The notes below the pieces were generated by a model. The model made no database searches and was not told the DNA's origin. It saw only the letters and a list, made by a program, of their open reading frames with translations. Of a stretch of DNA of 64,000 nucleotides, positions 43,802 through 51,591 are shown piece by piece. The DNA lies in contig CAKQCV010000001.1 of assembly GCA_934217675.1 (NCBI GenBank), positions 1 to 64,000 of the forward strand, read 5' to 3'. Position 1 is the first letter of the stretch. The number at the start of each line of letters is the position of its first letter. Made by a program: the position numbers and the translations under genes. The DNA comes from an uncultured Prevotella sp. Lineage in GTDB: Bacteria > Bacteroidota > Bacteroidia > Bacteroidales > Bacteroidaceae.

Positions 43802-44200
43802 TCACTCTTCGTGTCTGTCGTATTTGGAATGATATTCTTTTATATGAGGTTTTAATTCTTCGATTTTCGATTTAAGCAGTGATACTATTTCATCAGCATC
43901 TTCCTTTGAAAATCCTTTTTCTTCCCCGTCATCATCAACGTTTGTTATTACACAATTGCCATAGATGGGGTGTCCGAACATTGTTGAAACAAGAATATTA
44001 AAGGAAAGCTGTGGCTGTTTATTCTTGAATAAGGCTTCTTCGTCAGCGAAAACGACTAATCCCAACGACTTATAATCCATTGTTCCTACGGTTTCAATAT
44101 ATCCGTCAACATTTTTCTGTAGAGATTTCAGCCCAGTATGTTCGCAAATATTGATTTTTTCATCAGCAGTAATTTGTATTAAAAAACGATTTTTATCCAT
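43802..44200 (-). CDS. DUF3846-like protein, 132 aa
   Basis: The product has LQKNVDGYIETVGTM and HPIYGNCVITNVDDDG, resembling the 'Q-x-x-V-x-G-Y-I-E' and 'I-x-G-x-V' segments of DUF3846 proteins, which are plasmid proteins of unknown function. The ATG at 44200 follows AAGGAG. A GTG frame extends into CRISPR array 6 and is rejected. Confidence 0.6.
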   Translation of the reverse strand: MDKNRFLIQITADEKINICEHTGLKSLQKNVDGYIETVGTMDYKSLGLVVFADEEALFKNKQPQLSFNILVSTMFGHPIYGNCVITNVDDDGEEKGFSKEDADEIVSLLKSKIEELKPHIKEYHSKYDRHEE

Positions 44201-44250
44201 ATTTCTCCTTGCAGATGCTCGTTCAAAATTATCTTCGATTTTGTCTTCTT

Positions 44251-44486
44251 CTTGTGCCACGCACTTGCCGTGCGGGTTGCTTCGTTCCGTGTGTACCAGT
44301 CATTCAGCCCGTGATGACTTACGCCACGCACTTAACGTGCGAGTCGCTTCGCTTGCTCAAAAAGCTCGTCATAAGCATTTCTTGACTTACGCTCCGCACT
44401 TAACGTGCGTGTTGCTTCGCTTGCTCAAAAAGCTCGTCATAAGCATTCCTCGACTTACGCTCCGCACTTAACGTGCGTGTTGCTTC
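44251..44486 (-). CRISPR. CRISPR array 6 (4 repeats, near-duplicate spacers)
   Basis: Repeats at 44251-44283, 44318-44350, 44386-44418 and 44454-44486 (33 bp). The spacers at 44351-44385 and 44419-44453 differ at two of 35 positions. Its far end reaches the ribosome-site region of the DUF3846-like gene. Confidence 0.9.
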
Positions 44487-44684
44487 AGCAAATGCACAAT
44501 TGTGCGTGATGCCTGTACGGATTTTATGTACAGGGTTTGTACCTTACCGAGAGTTAAGCTACTGCCCGAAAGAAGAATTACGCCCACTTGCTCGGTTTAA
44601 GGACGCTAAGTCGCCCTGTTCGTATGCGAACGCTCCTGCTCTTTCATGTGAGCTTGCGGTTCGCACACGGTTACTGTTTTTAAT
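44487..44684 (-). ncRNA. Leader/tracrRNA-like RNA of array 6
   Basis: Core at 44487-44618 with the GGGCG/CGUCC stem, outer hairpin to about 44670 and a P-box at 44691. Two A are missing near the repeat, compared with most copies. Confidence 0.8.
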
Positions 44685-44690
44685 GATTTA

Positions 44691-44719
44691 ATTATAGCAT
44701 AATGTATTGCTGTTGTCAA
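44691..44719 (-). promoter_or_regulatory. P-box promoter (array 6)
   Basis: -35 TTGACA (44714-44719), 17-bp spacer, extended -10 (44691-44696). Confidence 0.83.
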
Positions 44720-44738
44720 CACAAAATAGCTTTAGACA

Positions 44739-44891
44739 TTATTCCTCTTTTTGAAAAACGGGAATGTGGTTTATGGCTTTTTGTGCAATTTCAAGAGCTA
44801 TATTGAACATTTCGTCTTCGTATTCTACCTCTGTCTTTTTAAGGTCATGAATTGCTTGAAGCGCATCTTCTTTTTTTATAAGTTCTATCAT
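44739..44891 (-). CDS. Small hypothetical protein, 50 aa
   Basis: It reads MIELIKKEDALQAIHDLK at the N-terminus and ends FQKEE. AAGG lies a few bases before the ATG and the gene follows the 202-aa gene closely, so it is probably translated. Similar short openings occur in phage proteins of unknown function. Confidence 0.55.
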   Translation of the reverse strand: MIELIKKEDALQAIHDLKKTEVEYEDEMFNIALEIAQKAINHIPVFQKEE

Positions 44892-44900
44892 ACATTTACC

Positions 44901-45509
44901 TTAATAACGTTCATTGGGCTTGATTTTGTTCTTTTCCGTTTTCGGCGGTTCTCCAAGAAAATACTCTTCACACTTGCCTTTGATGAAATCTCCGCATTCC
45001 TTGTGAAAATTGCAATACTGAAGTAAATTTTCTATATCTTCTTTGTGTTCTCCACTTTTATAAATAAACGCAAGATTACTTATATCTTGTTCAGATAATG
45101 AGTATTCTATTTTTTTCGCTATTTCTACATAATCGTAATGTTCAAACGCCGACAAAAAATCGGAACGAATTTTTATGTTTTCGGTTATTTTATTTTCATC
45201 TAAAAGGCTCTTGATTTGTTCCGCAAGGGGAGAACTGTTTATTATATCAATTATACCGTCCTTTGCTTGCCTATCTTTTAAAATGATACTTTCTATGTCT
45301 GCAATAAGCCATAAAAGGCTATTGCTTACAGGTACTTCGTCATCACTGTTTGGCATATATTTTTTGGCAATCAAATCATCAATACGAGCCATTTCTACGC
45401 ACAATTCAGTGTTATTGCGCATAGCTTGTTTTCTTTCATACTTGGCACATTCCAGTTCATCGTCAAATGCTTTGCCGTCATCAGACATATAAGTTATTAT
45501 TTTTTTCAT
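44901..45509 (-). CDS. Hypothetical protein, 202 aa
   Basis: Unrecognised, acidic and mainly helical (N-terminus MKKIITYMSDDGKAFDDELE). GAAAGGAAATAAAATAAC precedes the ATG. It lies 7 bp after the LRV gene and shares its transcript, followed by the 50-aa gene. Confidence 0.55.
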   Translation of the reverse strand: MKKIITYMSDDGKAFDDELECAKYERKQAMRNNTELCVEMARIDDLIAKKYMPNSDDEVPVSNSLLWLIADIESIILKDRQAKDGIIDIINSSPLAEQIKSLLDENKITENIKIRSDFLSAFEHYDYVEIAKKIEYSLSEQDISNLAFIYKSGEHKEDIENLLQYCNFHKECGDFIKGKCEEYFLGEPPKTEKNKIKPNERY

Positions 45510-45516
45510 TGTTATT

Positions 45517-46281
45517 TTATTTCCTTTCTTGATATGAGTTTCTTTTATGCTTATCCTGTTTGGCGTTTTGCCTACGGATTATTGTTTCCTTTGCCGCTTC
45601 TCTAACACTTATATCGGAATCGTTTATAAGTGTCTCAATTACCTCTGATGGTGTGTGCGAGTTCTTAGCGACAGCTCCACGCACGAGCCAATTATTATCT
45701 TTAGCAAGGTCAGCAAGAATTGCTTTACTTGTCTTTGGATTCCGTGCAACCGCAAGACGCACTTCCCAACTTTCGTCTTGCGCAAGTGTTGCGAGTATCG
45801 GAACACTGATTTTTAGGTTTTCTGCAACTGTTGCACGAACATTCACACAAGAATCACGAGCAAGTGTTTTTATTATTTCTTCGTTTATGTGTTCATTTTC
45901 TAAAACAGTTAAGCGAACACTATGTTCTTTGTCCGTTGAAAGAATGTTTAGCGTTTTTATGTCTGTATTAGAATTTCTTGCAACCTCTATGCGTACCCAT
46001 ATTCCACTGTCTTTTGCGGTAGCAAGTTTATACAATGTTTTTGCGTCTGTATTTGGGTTCTTCGCAACCGCTTCACGCACAAACATTTGTCTGTCTTCAG
46101 CAAGAGATTCAAGTGTTTCGGGTGATGTGTTCAGATTAGAAGCAACAATCTCACGAACAAACCAACGTTTGTCTTCGGAAAGAATGGTAAGTATTTCTTC
46201 GTCCCTTGTAGTACAAGCCATCTTAACACGTTCATCTGCGGTCATTGCTTTTATAGAAGTGATGAGTTCTGCTTTATCCAT
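45517..46281 (-). CDS. LRV-repeat protein, 254 aa
   Basis: About nine LRV repeats with the best consensus on the molecule: RWFVREIVASNLNTSPETLE, WLVRGAVAKNSHTPSEVIE and similar. The start at 46281 (MDKAELITSI) follows GAAAGGAAAAT; the longer frame begins in CRISPR array 7's terminator zone and is rejected. Confidence 0.8.
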   Translation of the reverse strand: MDKAELITSIKAMTADERVKMACTTRDEEILTILSEDKRWFVREIVASNLNTSPETLESLAEDRQMFVREAVAKNPNTDAKTLYKLATAKDSGIWVRIEVARNSNTDIKTLNILSTDKEHSVRLTVLENEHINEEIIKTLARDSCVNVRATVAENLKISVPILATLAQDESWEVRLAVARNPKTSKAILADLAKDNNWLVRGAVAKNSHTPSEVIETLINDSDISVREAAKETIIRRQNAKQDKHKRNSYQERK

Positions 46282-46344
46282 AATAATTATTTTCCTTTCA
46301 AAGAAAATTATGATTATACTTATTCTATAGTTCACAAAGCCACA

Positions 46345-46380
46345 TAACAAAAACACGCCCTGTTGAATAACAGGACGTAT
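46345..46380 (-). terminator. Terminator of CRISPR array 7
   Basis: Stem ACGTCCTGTT with AACAGGGCGT on the minus strand and a U-run. Confidence 0.72.
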
Positions 46381-46384
46381 TCGT

Positions 46385-46940
46385 ATAATACGCACTAACG
46401 TGCAGGTTGCGTCTGTTGCTTTTGAACATCAACGCTTCGCTGATACTTACGCCACGCACTTGACGTGCGAGATACTTCGCTTCAATATGCCGCCAAAAGC
46501 TCATGTCACTTACGTCACGCACTTTAACGGGCGAGCTACTTCCCATTTCCATTGCTCTCTGAGTAGGCATATTGTGCCTTACGCCACGCACTAACGTGCG
46601 GATTGCTTCTGCAAAAAATCAGAATGCCTTTAAATTTGCCGCTCTTACGCTCCGCACGAACGTGCGGGTTGCTTCACAATATCTGTAGAGGAACTGCTCG
46701 CTTGGGGTCTTACGCTCCGCACGAACGTGCGGGTTGCTTCCGACAACCTCACCTGCTGAAACCTTTTCCCTGACCTTACGCTCCGCACGAACGTGCGGGT
46801 TGCTTCACCATTCTGCGTTTGCGACACTGGCATAAATGCTCTTACGCCCCGCACGAACGTGCGGGTTGCTTCTTCGCAGTAGCGACTAAATTAAAGGAGT
46901 TTCCATATCTTACGCTCCGCACGAACGTGCGGGTTGCTTC
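46385..46940 (-). CRISPR. CRISPR array 7 (8 repeats plus a decayed copy)
   Basis: Repeats at 46446, 46509, 46578, 46644, 46709, 46775, 46841 and 46909, 32-34 bp each; a partial copy at 46385. The five nearest the leader differ at most at one base. Spacers are 30-36 bp. Far repeats use the older GCCACGCAC form. Confidence 0.93.
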
Positions 46941-47147
46941 AGCAAAATTGCACAATTGTGCGTGATGCCTGTACGGATTAAATGTACAGGGTTTGTACCT
47001 TACCGAGAGTTAAGCTACTGCCCGAAAGCAGAATTACGCCCACTTGCTCGGTTTAAGGACGCTAAGTCGCCCTAATCGTGTGCGAATGCTCCTGCTCTTT
47101 CATGTGAGCTTGCGGTTCGCACACGGTTACTGTTTTAAATTCTGATT
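46941..47147 (-). ncRNA. Leader/tracrRNA-like RNA of array 7
   Basis: Core at 46941-47075, the outer 10-bp hairpin CGUGUGCGAA/UUCGCACACG, and the P-box at 47154. This copy is the best example of the full unit. Confidence 0.85.
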
Positions 47148-47153
47148 ACCTAT

Positions 47154-47182
47154 ATTATAGCACAACGTATTGCATTTGTCAA
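47154..47182 (-). promoter_or_regulatory. P-box promoter (array 7)
   Basis: -35 TTGACA (47177-47182), 17-bp spacer, extended -10 (47154-47159). Confidence 0.83.
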
Positions 47183-47224
47183 TACAAAACAATATAATAT
47201 GTGCAATCAATAAACCTTGTAGAT

Positions 47225-48334
47225 TTATCGTTCCATTTTTTGTGTTTTTTCGTGTTCTTGTCCGTTCCTTATTGCAAGTGTATCGGTTGCACTTTTTGCA
47301 ATGTCTTCAAACGAATCCTTTGACAGCTTGACAAGTGCCTCTCTGCTTACATTGTGGTTATTTATAATAGCCTTTTTCTCATCGTATGATGCGCCTGCAA
47401 CCATTGAATCAAGCGTGTATGTAGGTGTCTTAGGGTTCTTTGCAACTGCAATTCGCACAGCTTCTTCCTTGTCTGTTGCAAGTTTATCTAAGCCGATACC
47501 TCTTTCAGCAACTGCGGCACGAACGATACGAGATGAATCCCCTGTATATTCCATCAGGAGATTGATATTATCTGTTACCCGTGCTACTGATTCTCTTACT
47601 AAAGCGTTTTTGTCATGTGCAAGGACATCAAGCCCGTAGCGGAAACTTGCCGCTTTTGCTCTGTCTTCAGGGTTAGGGCTGTTAAGCAGAGCCTCTTTAT
47701 TTTCTTTTGCGTCAGCCAATATATCAGTTATAGCGGTTTGAGCTAATTCCTGAACATAATGTTCTTTAGCTTGTGTCATTATGTCGTGTAACACTTCTAT
47801 TGTTGTGCTGTTTTGCACAACCAAAGAAAGTATTCTACTTGAAGTGTCGTTTGCAAAGCCGTCAATGCTCATTCCATTATCAACCAATTTCTGAGCAACG
47901 GCTAAACGGACAAGAGGCGAGCTGTCTTTTGCAAGGTCGTCTAAGTGTATGGAGAAATCCATATTTGCTACGGAGCAGGCTCTGACTTCGGCATCACTGT
48001 GTTTAGCCAAAGTGTAAAGCGTGTCGAGCATAGTGTAATTGTTTTGTGCTACAACACGAGCAACGTGTGGAGAAGTGTCATTAGACAACTTTGCAAGTGT
48101 TAAAGGGTTTGTTGTCTTTTCGGCAACCTTCGCTCGGATTGAAGGGTTTTCATCAGCGGCAAGAGTGTCAAGAGCGTAGCCGTTTTCAGCGAGAGCCATA
48201 CGAACACGTTCATCATTGTCGTAAGCAAGCTTTTCAGGCTTATATCCTCTCCTTGCCGCTTCTGCCCTGTCTTCCCAATTGTCACTTTTAGCGAGTTTTG
48301 CCAACTGTCTGTTTTCTTTGAATTTTTCAAACAT
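47225..48334 (-). CDS. LRV-repeat protein, 369 aa
   Basis: About fourteen LRV repeats including LAKHSDAEVRACSVANMDFS and AVRIAVAKNPKTPTYTLD. AAAGGAAAAAATATT lies before the ATG. It lies downstream of the ArdC-LRV gene (29-bp gap) in one operon and to the right of CRISPR array 7's promoter, on the far side. Confidence 0.8.
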   Translation of the reverse strand: MFEKFKENRQLAKLAKSDNWEDRAEAARRGYKPEKLAYDNDERVRMALAENGYALDTLAADENPSIRAKVAEKTTNPLTLAKLSNDTSPHVARVVAQNNYTMLDTLYTLAKHSDAEVRACSVANMDFSIHLDDLAKDSSPLVRLAVAQKLVDNGMSIDGFANDTSSRILSLVVQNSTTIEVLHDIMTQAKEHYVQELAQTAITDILADAKENKEALLNSPNPEDRAKAASFRYGLDVLAHDKNALVRESVARVTDNINLLMEYTGDSSRIVRAAVAERGIGLDKLATDKEEAVRIAVAKNPKTPTYTLDSMVAGASYDEKKAIINNHNVSREALVKLSKDSFEDIAKSATDTLAIRNGQEHEKTQKMER

Positions 48335-48363
48335 AATATTTTTTCCTTTCTATTTTAAGCCTT

Positions 48364-50202
48364 TCATCTGTCAAGATGAGTGGCTTTTTTGCTTTCGCTT
48401 TTTTGAGAAAGTTTTTCTTCCGTTTCGCTTGCTACTTCACGAACCTCTTTGTATTTACTCTTTTTGAGTTGTTCCAAAGCATATCCCTGACGTGCTACTT
48501 CTTTTAGGACAGAAGGAAATTTGTCTTTACAAAGTATATCAAGGGCATAGCCCTGTTTAGCCACTTCTGCTCGTACCTCAGACATTACATCTTTGCAAAG
48601 AATATCGAGAGCATAACCGCATTTTGCCGCTAAGATACGGTTGTTACTGTCTTTGCTTGTGGCAAGGTAATCAAGTCTTTCCATTGCTGTGCTTCGTACA
48701 CCAGTATCTTTGTCATCTTTCAGCTTTTCCAAGCCGTAATAAGCATTGGCAACCGCTGTACGCACTTCGGGGCTTTCGTCATTTACGAACTTACTCAGAT
48801 TGCAACCTCTGCGAACAGCTTCAATACGGCTTTCTACAAGAGGGCTGTCGATAAGTATTTCGTTGTACTTGGTATCAAATGCTTTTATAAACTGATTTGC
48901 ATAACAACTACCTCTATCGAAAGCAGTTCCAAATATTTCTTTCCTGCCGTGTAAGATAAGCTCCGCAGTAGGTATATTATCCTTGTTCATATAATTGGTA
49001 AGTTCGAGAGCCACTTTATCTGCGCAATCAATGCCAATGTGCTTGCAGGTAAGGTATGTAGCAATCAACGACTCAATCTTCTGCACCTTTGCGGAACTTA
49101 TATCATTGGATTTAATACCTGTAACACTTTGCGGCGCAGACGCAAATATGCCTGCCGCATCTTTGTATATAGCATTATAAAGATTTTGAGATATAGAAAT
49201 ATCTTTGTCAAAATCGAAAGTGGCATCTTTTCCTTTAAGTGTCGTTGCTATAGCACGTCCTACTTCCTCAGCGTTTTCTACGCCTTCGGTAAGAGGCTTG
49301 CGAAGATTTACTATTAAATCATAGTTGTCGTTGGCTCTATCAAGAGGTCGTGTTTGAGAAATATCGTAAACATAACCTATGGTATAGCCTTTGATTTCAT
49401 TTAGTTTACCCTTTTCGTTAAGTTCTCTCATCATACTGTCGTGCTTACGCTTATAGGTTGTACTATTGCTATCATAAAAAGCCGATGAAAGGAACTTATC
49501 AATGTCTTGTTCGGAAGTCAGCGTGACGGCTAACGGTCTCCATATTTTGATACCATTTTTTGCTTCACCGACAATAAGCGGTCTTTTATAGTTTTTAAAC
49601 CAATCGTTGCTACCCTTCACTGCTATTGCATTAGGACGCTGTTTATAAACCATAGCAATATTATTAAGAGAATATTTTGAAAGGTTTGCCTTTAAGTCAA
49701 GAAAATTTGTATAATCTTTACTTTCAAACATTTTGAGCATACTGTCGTATGTCATTTGGCGTAAGATTTCGTTGTTTTTCGCTTCGCCATATTCCTTGAT
49801 TGATACAACAGGAACGTTGTATTGTTCTGAAACAGCTTTCCTCAACGATTCCTTATCGTATGAACCGCTTGCATCAACGTCAAGAACAACATTTGCATTA
49901 AGTTCATAATAGTGGCTCATATAGTCATAGGTTTTTTCATCAATGAGCTTGTTTTTATAATCTTCATTGATTACAGACACACCACTTTCAATGATTTCGT
50001 CAATTTCAAAATCTTCTCCCGCTCTCAGAGCCGCTTCTTTGCTTGCGTAGTAATCCTCTCTTTCTTCCTCTTCTTCTTTTACCATTTCGGCAAAATCTTT
50101 TTCAACTTCCCTTGCTACATTATTACGCATTATTTCGTAAGTGGGTAGCTGTTTGAAATCGTATTCGATTCCTCTACAGGTTATCTTTTTTGTTTCCATT
50201 TT
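48364..50202 (-). CDS. ArdC/LtrC-like N-terminal domain fused to LRV repeats
   Basis: The 612-aa protein has a region at about residues 190-245 (ANLSKYSLNNIAMVYKQRPN ... VKGSNDWFKNYKRPLIVGEA ... KIWRPL) that matches the ssDNA-binding N-terminal domain of ArdC/LtrC antirestriction proteins. The C-terminal 150 residues hold LRV-like repeats (EVRTAVANAYYGLEKLKDD). The HExxH of ArdC's protease domain is missing. ArdC blocks restriction of incoming plasmid DNA. The start at 50202 follows AGAGGTATT. Confidence 0.72.
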   Translation of the reverse strand, partial: KMETKKITCRGIEYDFKQLPTYEIMRNNVAREVEKDFAEMVKEEEEEREDYYASKEAALRAGEDFEIDEIIESGVSVINEDYKNKLIDEKTYDYMSHYYELNANVVLDVDASGSYDKESLRKAVSEQYNVPVVSIKEYGEAKNNEILRQMTYDSMLKMFESKDYTNFLDLKANLSKYSLNNIAMVYKQRPNAIAVKGSNDWFKNYKRPLIVGEAKNGIKIWRPLAVTLTSEQDIDKFLSSAFYDSNSTTYKRKHDSMMRELNEKGKLNEIKGYTIGYVYDISQTRPLDRANDNYDLIVNLRKPLTEGVENAEEVGRAIATTLKGKDATFDFDKDISISQNLYNAIYKDAAGIFASAPQSVTGIKSNDISSAKVQKIESLIATYLTCKHIGIDCADKVALELTNYMNKDNIPTAELILHGRKEIFGTAFDRGSCYANQFIKAFDTKYNEILIDSPLVESRIEAVRRGCNLSKFVNDESPEVRTAVANAYYGLEKLKDDKDTGVRSTAMERLDYLATSKDSNNRILAAKCGYALDILCKDVMSEVRAEVAKQGYALDILCKDKFPSVLKEVARQGYALEQLKKSKYKEVREVASETEEKLSQKSESKKATHLDR

Positions 50203-50402
50203 AATACCTCTTATCATTATTTCAAAAATAAACTTCTGTTATTTTTTGTTCTGTTTTATTAATGGTTCAATAAGCCACATTACAAGCCTTAACGCATTAT
50301 ACCATTATGAGGCTTGTTTTTATTGTAACTTCCATATTGTTTAGTCCTTCCTGAACGCATATTGTCTTTGTATTTTATTTATGGTTCATAAAGCCACATA
50401 AT

Positions 50403-50440
50403 AAAAAAAGCCTCTCTCCTATTTAAGGAAAGAGGTTTTT
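50403..50440 (-). terminator. Terminator after the 177-aa gene
   Basis: Stem CCTCTTTCCT with AGGAGAGAGG on the minus strand and a long U-run. A copy of the AAGCCAC motif follows at 50381-50400. Confidence 0.78.
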
Positions 50441-50456
50441 GAATTTATGTATTTGT

Positions 50457-50990
50457 TTAGGTAAACAGATACCTGTCATACGCTATAGCTCTTGCTTCAT
50501 TCAAAGCAATTGCAACAATGGGGTCTGATTGTTTAGGATTTTCTATGACAGCATTTACTGCTTTTTCACATAATAATAAAAGGTTTTCATCAAGTAACTC
50601 TTTATCTTTTATGCCATCTCCTATTATTTTCTTTGATATAGGGAATCCGTAGTTTTTGTACATTTCTTTAAGTTTATCATCGGTTATTGTTATATTATCG
50701 CAGTCATCGTATTCGCCGTCAATAATGGCATTTGCCTTACATATCAAAGGTGCGGCTCGCTTTTCTCGTGAAAAATATGTGAAGAACGCATCTATAAAAC
50801 CCATATTAATATTATATTGAAACTTTTCTTCGACCAAATACTGTATAATTTCATCACAATGCTGTTCTATATAGATAGCGTCTTCGTCATCACATTCATC
50901 TATCGGTATAGTTGATGATAGTACAAAGTCACCTTCATTAAGCGTTTTAAAGCATAGACCGTATTTTCTTATCAGACTATCTATTGACAT
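50457..50990 (-). CDS. Hypothetical protein, 177 aa
   Basis: Unrecognised; an acidic, helical protein with CDDEDAIYIEQHCDEII near residues 30-50. The start at 50990 follows GGGGG. P-box promoter at 51029. Confidence 0.6.
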   Translation of the reverse strand: MSIDSLIRKYGLCFKTLNEGDFVLSSTIPIDECDDEDAIYIEQHCDEIIQYLVEEKFQYNINMGFIDAFFTYFSREKRAAPLICKANAIIDGEYDDCDNITITDDKLKEMYKNYGFPISKKIIGDGIKDKELLDENLLLLCEKAVNAVIENPKQSDPIVAIALNEARAIAYDRYLFT

Positions 50991-51028
50991 AATTACCCCC
51001 ATGTATTGCTTGTTATTGAATTTACTAT

Positions 51029-51057
51029 ATTATATCATTTTGTGTTGCAAATGTCAA
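51029..51057 (-). promoter_or_regulatory. P-box promoter (177-aa gene)
   Basis: -35 TTGACA (51052-51057), 17-bp spacer, -10 TATAAT (51029-51034). Confidence 0.78.
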
Positions 51058-51086
51058 TACAAAACAAGCGGAGGATAAATTTTCGG

Positions 51087-51130
51087 ATAAAAAATCCCAT
51101 TTGCATTGAACAAACGGGATTGTATTTTTT
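51087..51130. terminator. Terminator of CRISPR array 8
   Basis: Imperfect stem ATCCCATTTG with CAAACGGGAT; T-runs on both sides. Confidence 0.68.
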
Positions 51131-51182
51131 CATTGCATCAAGTTTGGTAGTCGATATTCATTTCAAACATACCAAATACTTA

Positions 51183-51410
51183 TATTACATACAGTCGTGA
51201 GGGTTGCTTCCTGCGGTTGACGGCGCAACCTCAAATTCTTTTTTCACTTACACCACGCACTTAACGTGCGAGTTACTTCGTTATTATCTATCTGATGTAG
51301 TTCGTTGACCTATCTTACGCCACGCACTTAACGTGCGGGTTGCTTCAGAAAGCATAACAAAACTCATTATAACGATGCTTACGCCACGCACTTAACGTGC
51401 GGGTTGCTTC
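51183..51410 (-). CRISPR. CRISPR array 8 (3 repeats plus a decayed copy)
   Basis: Repeats at 51247-51279, 51314-51346 and 51378-51410 (33 bp) with spacers of 34 and 31 bp. A decayed copy lies at about 51183-51210. Confidence 0.88.
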
Positions 51411-51591
51411 AGCAAAAATGCACTAATATGCGTGATGCCTGTACGGATTTTATGTACAGGGTTTTTACCTTACCGAGAGTTAAGCTACTACCCGAAAGCA
51501 GAATTACGCCCACTTGCTCGGTTTAAGGACGCTAAGTCGCCCTATTTATATGCGAATACTCCTGCTCTTTTATGTGAGCTTACGGTTCGCA
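51411..51591 (-). ncRNA. Leader/tracrRNA-like RNA of array 8, joined to a gene
   Basis: Core at 51411-51544 and an outer hairpin (ATGCGAA/TTCGCAT) whose end meets the stop codon of the gene at 51592. There is no P-box here, so the array is transcribed with that gene. Confidence 0.8.

Noticed and set aside
44201..44260. GTG start of the DUF3846-like gene inside CRISPR array 6
   Set aside because: The start at 44200 has AAGGAG; the longer frame uses repeat sequence.
13713..51410. Arrays interpreted as integron cassettes or simple tandem repeats
   Set aside because: Unique 31-36 bp spacers, palindromic repeats and a decay gradient from the leader fit CRISPR better; no integrase or cassette genes are present.
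26457..51410. Spacers matching sequences inside this window
   Set aside because: I noticed no clear match by eye; a proper search was not possible here.
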